A stretch of DNA of 64,000 bases from Saccharibacter sp. EH611 (lineage in GTDB: Bacteria; Pseudomonadota; Alphaproteobacteria; Acetobacterales; Acetobacteraceae), in assembly GCF_009834765.1 (NCBI RefSeq), contig NZ_WVHP01000022.1:62001-126000 (forward strand), given 5' to 3'. Numbering within the stretch: position 1 is the stretch's first letter; each line of letters starts with the position of its first letter. Below, one piece after another: positions 35,801 to 43,521 of the stretch. Position numbers and translations under genes: made by a program. Below the pieces are notes generated by a model that ran no database searches, had not been told where the DNA came from, and saw only the letters and a list, made by a program, of their open reading frames with translations.

Positions 35801-36215
35801 CTTTTCCGCCCTCAGCAAGGCGCGTATGGTCAAGGGCCCACGAGAGGAAGAATTCTTCGCGCGTTAATTGGCCATAGGCTTGTATAAGTAATGCTGGGTT
35901 GAGAGGTGTTGTGTCGTCTTTGTCAAAAAAATCGCCTCTTTTGGTGGCAGGGCGGCGGCGCCACGCTGTTTGTGTATGACCATCATGACTAAAGGTCGCG
36001 CCAAGGCGAATAAGGCTCGTGCTGTATTTCCAATTTTCGCCTTGCGTATGTTGATGAAAGCCGAACAGAAAGTCACGAAATGCGCGTAAGAGAGTAGATT
36101 TCCCTGCTTCATTAAGGCCGTAGATAATATGGAAGTCATGAGTTCCTGTAGGGAAGGAAAATGTTTTGTGCTCAAAACCGCCGTAATATTTGAGAGAAAA
36201 ATCATGGAAACGCAT
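32817..36215 (-). CDS. YhaN/SbcC-like AAA ATPase with long coiled coil
   Basis: 1132 residues, Rad50/SMC-type architecture. The N-terminal lobe has MRFHDFSLKYYGGFEHKTFSF and Walker A IIYGLNEAGKSTLLRAFRDFLFGF (GLNEAGKST, about residues 34-42). The middle, about residues 170-1000, is coiled coil rich in Glu, Lys, Gln and Arg. The C-terminal lobe has MSEGTCDQLYLALRLADIHQ (signature), LPFFADDLFITFDD (Walker B) and VFFFTHQLATLDHL. The truncated YGLNEAGKST and FADDLFITFDD forms are those of YhaN family proteins, partners of YhaO nucleases. Expected role: ATP-driven DNA end processing. Its start overlaps the yhaO stop by 1 base. Confidence 0.88.
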   Translation of the reverse strand: MRFHDFSLKYYGGFEHKTFSFPTGTHDFHIIYGLNEAGKSTLLRAFRDFLFGFHQHTQGENWKYSTSLIRLGATFSHDGHTQTAWRRRPATKRGDFFDKDDTTPLNPALLIQAYGQLTREEFFLSWALDHTRLAEGGKEVAHERQNAETTNLARELGNIDNLSDIIASLEKEKSDSWDKKRRNPRIKELIKNYHDTKKALRDATTSPQKLKEAQATVQNHNEHYKSLHIQNSNLIQQSNEYAHLQALIGPYASYQEAKRLVDERPQPAFDKNESETIISLFDARDSSHQQIAKNNALLENNKEELATLGARPSLLDDEKTLMLLSQEALKDAQHQREFQERERTYTKLDQKRTELFAHLSLSEESSFPTLAQLKPLSDLLERYAEITARLKERQRALAYASPPEELPQAPNIEQLNALKDWLNTAIPYAQLDTEHDTLMSTLATQKRSIITSLEALAPWTGTFEEADTQLQRLTPPSEEECQNILSIFNAYTQQAREASQKAMTAQHAYDRHEQHYHQFSHAPEWVSEATLKEARQKRDYLLNKISKDTFLSSWENLQNQIHHTDRLADQRFLSAQIDARLRDIRRQQELLTLDIRHAQQEEKTALSALQEEQEKWNKRLNEAGLPILTPHQFSTWRQQRTAILARYDAYYDTQEKMLQLARKRHQLIEQFKAIIPHHKECDLSHIISISKRNIEELSSQQKHYDHAVREHHSAQKNLITLKANLADAERERKEWHEEWTQAAQHSGYPLTLSPDALPAYQELIKTQQDFQYISEEKQNKESERRKRHQQRTQLLERHQAVSLDALEKTLEAAKRDDKQRDILLKQKKDREEALIELEEDAKILDDRLSRFLLRLPEGSTLDDLLKTAQRDSETAQLATSYHAAKRALLNAGRGRSLDDITAALGTLDYEQLDEKKALINKESARLENEKSIVSKQLFHAQQELEQLEKKDEASALAEELQHLKARIEEEAKQYVSLHAQYQLLQHMLYQQKEKLHGPFLTLASTCFSRLTLGEYAELALESDNKGTLTFVGLRPDKQEAVPLPQMSEGTCDQLYLALRLADIHQKLDAGISLPFFADDLFITFDDKRTKAGMELLAELSQRTQVFFFTHQLATLDHLPPEKAQRLTLSVES

Positions 36216-37456
36216 TAGAGAGCTCCTCCCTTTAAGCGATAAGTGAGCGCAGAGCGGGCATCGTCAAGAGTGTCTTCATCGTATGGTGACGGAAGAGCGC
36301 TTTTAATGTCATCGGGAAGTTGTGCGAGAAAAGCAGCGAATTCCTGATCCTTTTCTTTTGCGTTAATGAGGTCTGCCATAGCCTCTGTAAAACTTTGGTT
36401 GAGTGCTTCGTGGTGGAGAGTGGTTTCTGCCCGAGGTTCTGACGTGTTGATGATGATTTTTTCAATACCGAGAGAGCGCGTGTCTTCTTTGATGAGCTCT
36501 GGCAAAGCATGAAGCGTGTCTTTCCAGTCCGTTCTGCCACATAGGAAGCCGTGAAGGGACGTTCGTCCGGTGAGGGTGATCCGTACGACAAGAGAACGGT
36601 CAGGGTGCGCTGTAAAGACCTCTTTGAGGGCGTGTTGGACGCGTTCTTCAAGCTCGAAAGGGGCGTCTGCACCTGTGAGGTCGACCGTGATAGGGTTCCA
36701 GCGAAGCACATCGCAGGCAACGGGACGGACGTCGGTGATCTGTCCATTGTCAACGTCTGCAAGCATGACACCGCACATCCCTGTTTCTTGAATATGGCGT
36801 CCTTGCAGCACACCGGGATAGACAACCCATGAAGGCGTTTGTTGGACGATCTGAGCGCGGTGCACATGGCCAAGTGCCCAATAATCATAGCCCTTGCTGT
36901 TGAGCTCATCGAGCGTACAGGGGGCGTAACTGTCATGACCGTCCGAGACGCCTTCTAGGGAGGTATGAAGCACGCCGATGTTCAGGAAACCTTCGTGAGC
37001 TGCGGGGTAGTGTAGAGCGAAATCGTCTGGGACGTGACGTTTAGGAAAGCTGCGCCCATGCAGAGCGACATTCCATTTGTCGAGAAGAATGGTTTCTGCC
37101 TTTTGGGAGGAGAAATGATGCACGCCCTCGGGCATATGGAATTGTTGCTGAACAATGGAAACAGCGTCATGATTACCTGAGAGGGAGAAGACCTCAATCC
37201 CTGCTCTGGTTAATTGAGTGAGCATCTTCACCATAAAGAGGCCCGTATGGGAATCCTTCCACGGGCCATCATATAGATCCCCTGCGAGAAGGACGAAGGC
37301 GACCTTTTCCGTAATGGCGAGTTCAACGAGATTTTCGAGTGCACGGCGGGTTGCATGGCGGATCTCGTCTTTGGGCAAGCTGTCATACCGGTCAAGGCCT
37401 CGGAGTGGGCTATCAAGGTGGATGTCAGCGGCGTGAAGAAAGCGGAAGGACGACAT
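36215..37456 (-). CDS. YhaO/SbcD-like metallophosphoesterase DNA nuclease
   Basis: 413 residues, Mre11/SbcD family. The metal-site motifs are complete: HAADIHLDSPLRGL (D-x-H), LLAGDLYDG (GD), SLSGNHDAVS (GNHD), GVLHTSLEG (H) and ALGHVHRAQIV (GHVH). The C-terminal part (about residue 270 on) is a capping region. It forms the nuclease half of an SbcCD-like complex with the YhaN-type protein downstream, with which it is translationally coupled (TAATG). It begins 9 bases after the ferritin-like gene, so all are likely one operon. Confidence 0.9.
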   Translation of the reverse strand: MSSFRFLHAADIHLDSPLRGLDRYDSLPKDEIRHATRRALENLVELAITEKVAFVLLAGDLYDGPWKDSHTGLFMVKMLTQLTRAGIEVFSLSGNHDAVSIVQQQFHMPEGVHHFSSQKAETILLDKWNVALHGRSFPKRHVPDDFALHYPAAHEGFLNIGVLHTSLEGVSDGHDSYAPCTLDELNSKGYDYWALGHVHRAQIVQQTPSWVVYPGVLQGRHIQETGMCGVMLADVDNGQITDVRPVACDVLRWNPITVDLTGADAPFELEERVQHALKEVFTAHPDRSLVVRITLTGRTSLHGFLCGRTDWKDTLHALPELIKEDTRSLGIEKIIINTSEPRAETTLHHEALNQSFTEAMADLINAKEKDQEFAAFLAQLPDDIKSALPSPYDEDTLDDARSALTYRLKGGAL

Positions 37457-37465
37457 AAGGCTGTG

Positions 37466-37954
37466 TTAGCTTTCCAGCTCATCAAGAAGGGAAGGAAGGA
37501 CTTCTTTTAGGTCGCGCGAAGCATTTTTACTCATTTGTCGGAGCTCAGAAAGGGTCTGTGTTTCGCGGTCAAGGCCCTGTTTGTCAGCTAAGAGGCGTAG
37601 CAGCGCGAGAGAGGTGCGCTGGCGTGCAATGGCGCCTGCGAGGTTGAGCACGACACCGAGAAGATGGTGCGGTGTTTGGCCGGGTGGCAAGCAGGAAACC
37701 ATTGTATCCAGCATAGAAGAGACGGTGTCATGATCATCACGAGGCTTTTCCCCATGCTGGCGCAACATCCGGTTGATGTGTCGCGCTTGCTGGCGATTTT
37801 GCTCCAAAATGGTGGTGATCCATTGCTGCAGCGTTTTAGGAGCCTCGGGTCGGCTGAGGGCCTCAAGGAGATTTTCGCGTAGGCTTTCGGTTAAGAGCGT
37901 GTGGGCGTGAAGGTGTTCAATATAAGTTTCAGTCAGAGCATGACGGTTAGGCAT
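37466..37954 (-). CDS. Ferritin-like helical protein (DUF892/YciF-like), function unknown
   Basis: 162 residues, almost entirely helical, no signal peptide. LQQWITTILEQNRQQARHINRMLRQHGEKPRDDHDTVSSML has the E-x-x-x-Q-x-x-H/R-x-x-x-x-L-G-x-K-P-x-x pattern of DUF892 four-helix-bundle proteins, and AGAIARQRTSLALLRLLADKQGLD would be a further helix. DUF892 members are thought to resemble ferritins, and the metal-ligand set cannot be confirmed here. It sits between the SBF transporter gene (36 bases upstream) and yhaO (9 bases downstream). The ORF in another frame over it is a shadow. Medium confidence in family, low in function. Confidence 0.6.
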   Translation of the reverse strand: MPNRHALTETYIEHLHAHTLLTESLRENLLEALSRPEAPKTLQQWITTILEQNRQQARHINRMLRQHGEKPRDDHDTVSSMLDTMVSCLPPGQTPHHLLGVVLNLAGAIARQRTSLALLRLLADKQGLDRETQTLSELRQMSKNASRDLKEVLPSLLDELES

Positions 37955-37990
37955 AGAAAGATAGATCCGAGCGAAAGGGATGGCTATACG

Positions 37991-38956
37991 TTATGAGCTG
38001 CGTCGCTGCGCGTAATGGCGCGCGAGAACGGTGCAGACAAAAAGCTGAATTTGATGAAATAGCATAAGCGGCAACACGACAATCCCTGCGCCGGAAGGGA
38101 AAATGACGCTTGCCATAGGAACCCCGGTTGCCAATGACTTTTTAGAACCGCAAAATTGGAGCGAAATATCATTTTCAATCGTCTGTCCCATCAAGCGGCC
38201 CAGAGCAGCCGTGAGGCCTAAGATAATGGCGAGCAAGAGGCTATCTAATACAGCAACTTCTCCAAGTTGAATGAGCGGGATACGATGCCAGAGCCCTTGC
38301 AGCACAGCGGCACTGAAGGCGGCATAGACCATAACGATAATTGAGCCACGATCGGTAAAAGACAGCAGCACTTTATGTTTTTTGACGATTGGCCCAACCC
38401 ATCGTTGCACGAGTTGCCCGATAATGAAGGGCAGGAGAAGTTCACGACTGACATCAATGATCGTGCCAAGGCCAGACCCACTATCACTGCGATGGAGCAG
38501 TAAGCCTGCGAGGAGCGGTGTAAAGAGGATTCCCAGAATATTAGACACCGTGGCGGCACAGATAGAGGCTGGAACATTGCCGCGTGCAATGGATGTCAGA
38601 GCGATGGATGATTGCACGGTGGAGGGCAGGCAGCACAGGAAAAGCACACCTGTCCATAAATCAGGTTTAAGGAGCCCATTGGGGAAAATGACATGGCAGA
38701 GCGCGAAGAGGCCGAGTCCGATAAGGGGGAAAACGCCAAAGCTCATGATCAGCGTTGCCCCTTGTAAACGCCAATCTTGGAGACTCTCAACAATGGCATG
38801 GCGTTGTAATTTAGCCCCTTGGAAAAAGAACATCAGTGTGACCAACAAAGAGGTTAGACGTGAGAGCCAAGGTTGCAAAGAAGGCGGGCATGGGAGGAAA
38901 GACGCCAAGAGGACGGCACAGATCAAGGAAGTAAGAAATGGATCGAGGCGCTTCAT
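37991..38956 (-). CDS. Bile acid:sodium symporter family (SBF/YfeH-like) transporter
   Basis: 321 residues with 9-10 hydrophobic helices. Recognisable SBF-like parts: FFQGAKLQRHAIVESLQDWRLQG, LFLCCLPSTVQSSIALTSIARGNVPASICAATVSNILGILFTPLL (the P-S-T-x-x-S-x crossing motif) and FCGSKKSLATGVPMASVIFP near the C-terminus. Members of this YfeH-type subfamily transport organic anions in other organisms. The substrate here is unknown. It is the first gene of the minus-strand unit that ends with yhaN, and is divergent from the GH32 gene. Confidence 0.85.
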   Translation of the reverse strand: MKRLDPFLTSLICAVLLASFLPCPPSLQPWLSRLTSLLVTLMFFFQGAKLQRHAIVESLQDWRLQGATLIMSFGVFPLIGLGLFALCHVIFPNGLLKPDLWTGVLFLCCLPSTVQSSIALTSIARGNVPASICAATVSNILGILFTPLLAGLLLHRSDSGSGLGTIIDVSRELLLPFIIGQLVQRWVGPIVKKHKVLLSFTDRGSIIVMVYAAFSAAVLQGLWHRIPLIQLGEVAVLDSLLLAIILGLTAALGRLMGQTIENDISLQFCGSKKSLATGVPMASVIFPSGAGIVVLPLMLFHQIQLFVCTVLARHYAQRRSS

Positions 38957-39062
38957 GGCATTTTCCCGTGAGAATAAGGGGCCGTCAAAGAGAGAGCTTG
39001 CAAAAGCAGAGCAACTATAGTGACATCATCGCATTATGTGCAAAAGACGTGAAGGTCGTGTG

Positions 39063-40946
39063 ATGATGAATCGGCGTATGGCTCTGGGATCGTTTCTTGC
39101 GACAGGGGCACTCTTTGGGCGGGCATACGCGGGCTCTGCGACGAAGGGAGATGACGCACCGGCGCAGCCTAATAACGCGCATGGCGAGCCGGGTAATAAC
39201 CCCAATATTGCCTCTGCCCCTGTTGCGACGACACCGCAAGATGTCCTCTACCGGCCGACTATTCACTTTACGCCGCCAACAGGCTTTATGAATGACCCGA
39301 ACGGGCTCATTTTTGATGGTCATTATTATCATCTTTATTATCAGTATAATCCGTATGCGCCTTATGCAGGGCATGTGCATTGGGGTCATGCGGTCAGTAC
39401 AGATCTTTATCATTGGCAAGATCTGCCTACGGCTATTCAAGAAACAGAAGCCGGAGAGGCGTATAGCGGATGTGCGGTGTTAGACCGTGATAATAGATCT
39501 GGCTTGTTTCCTCCTCGGACATCACAAAACCCCCAGCCAGGGGCTGCGACGACGGCTGCGCAGGAAGCCGCGCAAGACCTCACGCCAGAATTGCAGAAAG
39601 GACGGCCTGTTGATCTCACTGCCAGTGAGCGTGAGGTTTTGGGGATAGAGCCATCCAAAGACGGGCTTTTTCATGAGCTATCGCATCCCGTTGCTGAAGA
39701 CATCTCTCCTGCTCCGATGGATACGGGTTTCCCTCCGATGGCCGGCGGGCTCGTCGCTCTCTATACGCGAGCAACGCCGCAACGTCAGACACAATATGTG
39801 GCGTGGAGTCCCGATGGGGGCCAAAGCTTTATTGATTACACCAAGAATCCCATTCTGGATATTGGGCATAACTCGTTCCGTGACCCTAAAGTGCTGTGGC
39901 ATAGTGATAGTGGAAAATGGGTGATGGTCGTGGTGCGTGCGCGCGACCATAAAGTGTCCTTTTATGGGTCGTTTGATTTATTGCATTGGATGCATCTCAG
40001 TGATTTCGGCCCTGCCGGTGTTATTGGGGTGGATTATGAATGCCCTTCCCTTATTGAAGTTCCCGTTGAAGGAGAAGGGAAGAATGACACGCGCTGGGTG
40101 TTGTTTGTGTCCGTTAATCCCGGCGGCCCTCAGGGGGGCAGTATTACGCAATATTTTGTTGGGCATTTTGACGGGGAGCGGTTTGAGCCTGAAGATACGG
40201 TTGTCGGTCTTACAGATTTTGCAAAAGATAGTTACGCTTTGCAAACATATGAAAATATGCCCGGTGGTGTGAAAACCTATTTCGCTTGGCTCAATAATTG
40301 GCAGTATTGCGAGGAAGTTCCTAACAAAAAATGGCGTGGGACGATGACGCTTCCTCGTCAAATTGTGTTGAGACGCGATGAGGCTGGGTGGTTGCGTTTG
40401 GTGCAAAATCCGTACCGGTTAGAAGCGCTCCGTTTGAAAGCCTTGCCTTTTAATAAAAAACGTCTTCCACAGCAAAGTAGCACGCAGGTGGCGATTCCGG
40501 TGATGCAAGCCGTAGAAGTGCTGTTGGATGTGACGATTGAAGACCGCGGCACAGTGGATCCAGATGGGGATCAGGGGCGTTCTGGACGTTTTGCGGCGAT
40601 CTTCTCGAACCGTCAGGGCGAGAGCTTGAGCATCGGTTTTGATGCGTTTTCAAGCCAAATGTGGCTCGATCGCAGTAATCTTCATGGCTTTAACCATCCC
40701 TTCTTTACAGGAAGCTTTTCGTCTCCTCTCGTGCCGGGCAGCAAGCGCTTTAAATGGCGGATCATTCTCGATGCCAGCACGTTGGAAGTGTTTGCCAATG
40801 ATGGGATGTCGGTTGGCAGTGCCCTCGTATTCCCGACGAACCCATTGGAGGTTTTAACGCTTCAAGTCACCAACGCAGCGGCGACGTTGCATCATGTCGA
40901 GATTTTTCCGCTTCGTGCGACGATGAATCGTTCCGTTGATGGGTGA
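39063..40946 (+). CDS. Secreted GH32 glycosidase (sucrose hydrolase/levanase type)
   Basis: 627 residues from ATG 39063 (GAAGG upstream). An earlier frame start at 39036 lacks a good site. The N-terminus MMNRRMALGSFLATGALFGRAYA resembles a Tat signal. GH32 active-site motifs are TGFMNDPNGLIF (nucleophile D78), SFRDPKVLW (transition-state stabiliser D274) and DYECPSLIEV (acid/base E326). A C-terminal beta-sandwich follows, including SSTQVAIPV and FKWRIILDASTLEVFANDG. It hydrolyses fructosyl bonds of sucrose or fructans outside the cytoplasm. Between YSGCAVLDRDNRSGL and GLVALYTRAT lies an extra segment of roughly 70 residues, rich in Pro, Ala and Glu, which is why D78-D274 is unusually far apart. 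Confidence 0.92.
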   Translation: MMNRRMALGSFLATGALFGRAYAGSATKGDDAPAQPNNAHGEPGNNPNIASAPVATTPQDVLYRPTIHFTPPTGFMNDPNGLIFDGHYYHLYYQYNPYAPYAGHVHWGHAVSTDLYHWQDLPTAIQETEAGEAYSGCAVLDRDNRSGLFPPRTSQNPQPGAATTAAQEAAQDLTPELQKGRPVDLTASEREVLGIEPSKDGLFHELSHPVAEDISPAPMDTGFPPMAGGLVALYTRATPQRQTQYVAWSPDGGQSFIDYTKNPILDIGHNSFRDPKVLWHSDSGKWVMVVVRARDHKVSFYGSFDLLHWMHLSDFGPAGVIGVDYECPSLIEVPVEGEGKNDTRWVLFVSVNPGGPQGGSITQYFVGHFDGERFEPEDTVVGLTDFAKDSYALQTYENMPGGVKTYFAWLNNWQYCEEVPNKKWRGTMTLPRQIVLRRDEAGWLRLVQNPYRLEALRLKALPFNKKRLPQQSSTQVAIPVMQAVEVLLDVTIEDRGTVDPDGDQGRSGRFAAIFSNRQGESLSIGFDAFSSQMWLDRSNLHGFNHPFFTGSFSSPLVPGSKRFKWRIILDASTLEVFANDGMSVGSALVFPTNPLEVLTLQVTNAAATLHHVEIFPLRATMNRSVDG

Positions 40947-41032
40947 AGGAGAGCCTGTTTCATTGCTGATGCTCTCTTTGGAGCGATGTGTATTATTATC
41001 GTAACAAAGGAACAGCTGGTACTAGGGCGCCG

Positions 41033-41083
41033 TTTTCCATACGGCTCTCGCAACAGGTGTGTTCATCAGAGCTGTATGGAAAA
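41033..41083. repeat. Long inverted repeat between the GH32 and aldo/keto reductase genes
   Basis: TTTTCCATACGGCTCT (41033-41048) and AGAGCTGTATGGAAAA (41068-41083) are complementary over 16 positions with one G-T pair, with a 19-base loop. There is no T-tract beyond either arm, so it is not a standard terminator for either gene, although a role in the end of the GH32 transcript or mRNA stability is possible. No second copy was noticed in the window. Confidence 0.75.
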
Positions 41084-41096
41084 AGACCGTTGTTGA

Positions 41097-41957
41097 TCAG
41101 ATAACGGCTAAAGGTTCTTTGTGACGAGGTGGCGGGAACGCGCGGTCAAGTGCTGCGAGGTCGGCTTCTGTCAGCTGAATCTCGGTCGCGGCGCGATTAT
41201 AATGTTGGTGATGTGGCGTTGCAGCTTTGGGAATGGGGATAACATTAGGGCGGCGCAGTACCCACGCGAGAGCAATCTGCGCGGGAGTCGCGGGGCCAAG
41301 AGATGTTTCATGCTGCTGAGCAATCTGTACCAACGTGGCGCTCTTGAGAAACGCACCGCCCTGCCCAAGGGGGCAATAGGCCATGCTGGCGACATGATGG
41401 CGGGCATCGCGTTCTTGCAGGTCATATTCTGTGCCACGATAAATCAGACTGTAAAGAATCTGGTTCACCATCGCCTGAGGGTTAATGCGATCCAGAGTAT
41501 TCATGTCGTCTGTATCAAAGTTTGAGACACCCCAGCGTTTAATGAGGCCCTCTTTTTGCAGTGTTTCAAAGGCTCCAATCGTTTCTTCTAGCGGTGTGCT
41601 GCTGCGCCAATGAAGGAGGTAGAGATCAAGGCTATCTGTTTGAAGATAGCTCAGTGAACGCTTACAGGCTTTAATCGTGCTGTTATAATCTGCATTAGAG
41701 GGTAGGACTTTGCTGACGAGATACACATCATCACGCCGTCCACGAATAGCCTCACCGACGACGGATTCAGAGCGACCAGAGCCGTACATTTCAGCCGTAT
41801 CAATGAGGCGAAGCCCGCTATCAAGCCCTTCTTGGAGGCTGCGCACTTCGTCTTTACGGCGTGCGGGGTCATCGCCCATACGCCATGTGCCCATACCGAG
41901 CCGTGGAATGGAGGTGCCATCGCGAAGTGTTATGGTGGGAAGGGTCGAGGCTGCCAT
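41097..41957 (-). CDS. Aldo/keto reductase
   Basis: 286 residues, TIM-barrel AKR. DTAEMYGSGRSESVVGEAI carries the catalytic Asp and Tyr, LVSKVLPSNADYNST the Lys, and LYLLHWRSSTPLEETI the His. WGVSNFDTDDM and IPIPKAATPHHQHYN (NADPH binding) complete the signature. It reduces aldehydes or keto sugars with NADPH. The N-terminal extra stretch is short. Located after a tRNA-Phe on the same strand, with no obvious operon partner. Confidence 0.93.
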   Translation of the reverse strand: MAASTLPTITLRDGTSIPRLGMGTWRMGDDPARRKDEVRSLQEGLDSGLRLIDTAEMYGSGRSESVVGEAIRGRRDDVYLVSKVLPSNADYNSTIKACKRSLSYLQTDSLDLYLLHWRSSTPLEETIGAFETLQKEGLIKRWGVSNFDTDDMNTLDRINPQAMVNQILYSLIYRGTEYDLQERDARHHVASMAYCPLGQGGAFLKSATLVQIAQQHETSLGPATPAQIALAWVLRRPNVIPIPKAATPHHQHYNRAATEIQLTEADLAALDRAFPPPRHKEPLAVI

Positions 41958-42071
41958 AGCGGAAGCTCCTTATGTCGAGACTGTCATAGAAAGACTCTAG
42001 AACATGATCAGGACAGGAGAACGCTTTTACTCTTTTTCTTCAAGCAAAGAATAATTTGTAGGGAAATTAAA

Positions 42072-42147
42072 TGGTGCCCGAGGGCGGGATCGAACCACCG
42101 ACACTGCGATTTTCAGTCGCATGCTCTACCAACTGAGCTACTCGGGC
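42072..42147 (-). tRNA. tRNA-Phe (anticodon GAA)
   Basis: 76 nt on the minus strand. Acceptor GCCCGAG/CTCGGGC, D arm AGCTCAGTTGGTAGAGC, anticodon stem TGCGA/TCGCA with loop CTGAAAA (anticodon GAA), T arm GTCGGTGGTTCGATCCCGCC. CCA is encoded (42072-42074). Confidence 0.97.
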
Positions 42148-42265
42148 ACCGGGCAAGGCTACGAATAAGAAGCACCTGCTGTGATGAGGGGTTTACCTCA
42201 TGATGGGGAGGGGATCAACCCTCTATCTGATGTTTTCTGCTCAGGAGGGAAAAGAACGTAGCGTG

Positions 42266-42469
42266 TTACCGGTCATTTTGTTGGTGAGCGGCAGCTTTGT
42301 GCGCTTGGGCGAGCTCTTCTCGGTCGGCAGGGTCGTCATTATCTTGGCGGAAAGAGGGTACGCGATAATCGCCTTTAAACCAGCGACCAAGATCAATTTG
42401 AGCGCAGTGGTCTGAGCAAAAAGGACGATAATTTTGAGCAGTTGGTTTTTTGCAGATGGGGCAGCTCAT
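42266..42469 (-). CDS. yacG: YacG, zinc-binding DNA gyrase inhibitor-like protein
   Basis: 67 residues. MSCPICKKPTAQNYRPFCSDHCAQIDLGRWFKGDYRVP has the four-Cys zinc site (CPIC ... CSDHC) of YacG, which in E. coli binds GyrB and inhibits gyrase. The C-terminal tail is charged (DDPADREELAQAHKAA). The start ATG 42469 overlaps the rng stop (ATGA). Last gene of infA-maf-rng-yacG, the usual alphaproteobacterial order. Confidence 0.9.
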   Translation of the reverse strand: MSCPICKKPTAQNYRPFCSDHCAQIDLGRWFKGDYRVPSFRQDNDDPADREELAQAHKAAAHQQNDR

Positions 42470-43521
42470 GACAGGTTCCAACAGCAAGAGGAAGAGGGTG
42501 GGGCAACATGCAAAGCCAGAGGCTGGCAGCGAGTGCGTACACATTCTGACAGCGCATCTGGGTCTTCTTCAAGGGCGTGTACGATCTCAGGCGGAGCGTG
42601 GAGCGTCTGGCCGGGGAGGTTGTCACGTATAATTTGGCGCAAAATGGCCAAACCCTGCCCATGAGGAGAGCGCATGAGTTCGTGAAGCGGAGGGCGACGG
42701 CGCGGGCGGGTGAGTTCGAGGAGCCCCGATGGGGTGACGCCCGTGACCCGGGGTTGTAAGGGGTCTTTTTCCTGCTCAACCGCTTTTTTGAGGAAGGGCA
42801 CAAGGGCAGGGCGTTTGCGACTGCGGACACCAGCGGGATCAATTAAAAGTGTGCCGGAGAGATTGCGCAAGCGAATGTGTCGCAACAGCTCAGGAAAGCA
42901 GGCCACATTTGTCGCGAAGTCGGGATGCGATGCGGAATCAAGGTCAATCGCTGTGAGAGCGGGTGTGGGAGAAAAATGTGCGATGAAAGGCCCAAGGGAA
43001 GCGGAAGGCTGCATGAGGGCATCCCACTCTCCTTCAAGGACAGTATCGAAACTTTTGGGAACCCGTTGAACGCGGGATTTGAGAGCAGCAGGGAGGGCTG
43101 CCGCGACGGTCATATCATCGACGATAATAGGAGCGTGAGGAGCGCGTTCTACCAGTTCTTCAAGAGCAGAGGGGCCGCATTGTAGAAGGCGTGGTTCCGT
43201 GGCCGGAGGAAGGGAGGCTGGGCGAGCAATGGGTTTAAAGCGAGCACCCTTGCCATTTTGTGCACAACGGATGAGCTGCGCGCAGAGCAACGAGCCTTCT
43301 GTTATCTTCTTCCGTGAGGTCAGGAAGCCATCGGCCCCCTGATCTGTTTGGATAAAGGCTCCATCAAGGGACGGGACGACAGTTTTGACGCGGACGTCAT
43401 AAATATTGCCCCAGCCATCGGGGGCGCCTGGGCGCCAGAGGGCGACATCAACAAGCGTGTCGTCCTCGAGCAAAGCAATGCGAACTTCTCCCGGGGAGCC
43501 AGAAAGCCGCAGCTCTATCAT
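42466..43521 (-). CDS. rng: Short ribonuclease E/G-like protein
   Basis: 351 residues, much shorter than E. coli RNase G (about 490). The N-terminal S1-like region has IYDVRVKTVVPSLDGAFIQTDQGADGFLTSR. The catalytic region has ALTAIDLDSASHPDFATNVACF (first Asp) and SGTLLIDPAGVRSRKRPALVPFL (second Asp). The zinc-link CPxCxG motif of RNase E/G is not intact. LHELMRSPHGQGLAILRQII appears to be its degenerate equivalent. This short form is common next to yacG in alphaproteobacteria. Role: probably RNA processing or decay, activity unproven. It starts directly after the maf stop. Confidence 0.88.
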   Translation of the reverse strand: MIELRLSGSPGEVRIALLEDDTLVDVALWRPGAPDGWGNIYDVRVKTVVPSLDGAFIQTDQGADGFLTSRKKITEGSLLCAQLIRCAQNGKGARFKPIARPASLPPATEPRLLQCGPSALEELVERAPHAPIIVDDMTVAAALPAALKSRVQRVPKSFDTVLEGEWDALMQPSASLGPFIAHFSPTPALTAIDLDSASHPDFATNVACFPELLRHIRLRNLSGTLLIDPAGVRSRKRPALVPFLKKAVEQEKDPLQPRVTGVTPSGLLELTRPRRRPPLHELMRSPHGQGLAILRQIIRDNLPGQTLHAPPEIVHALEEDPDALSECVRTRCQPLALHVAPPSSSCCWNLS

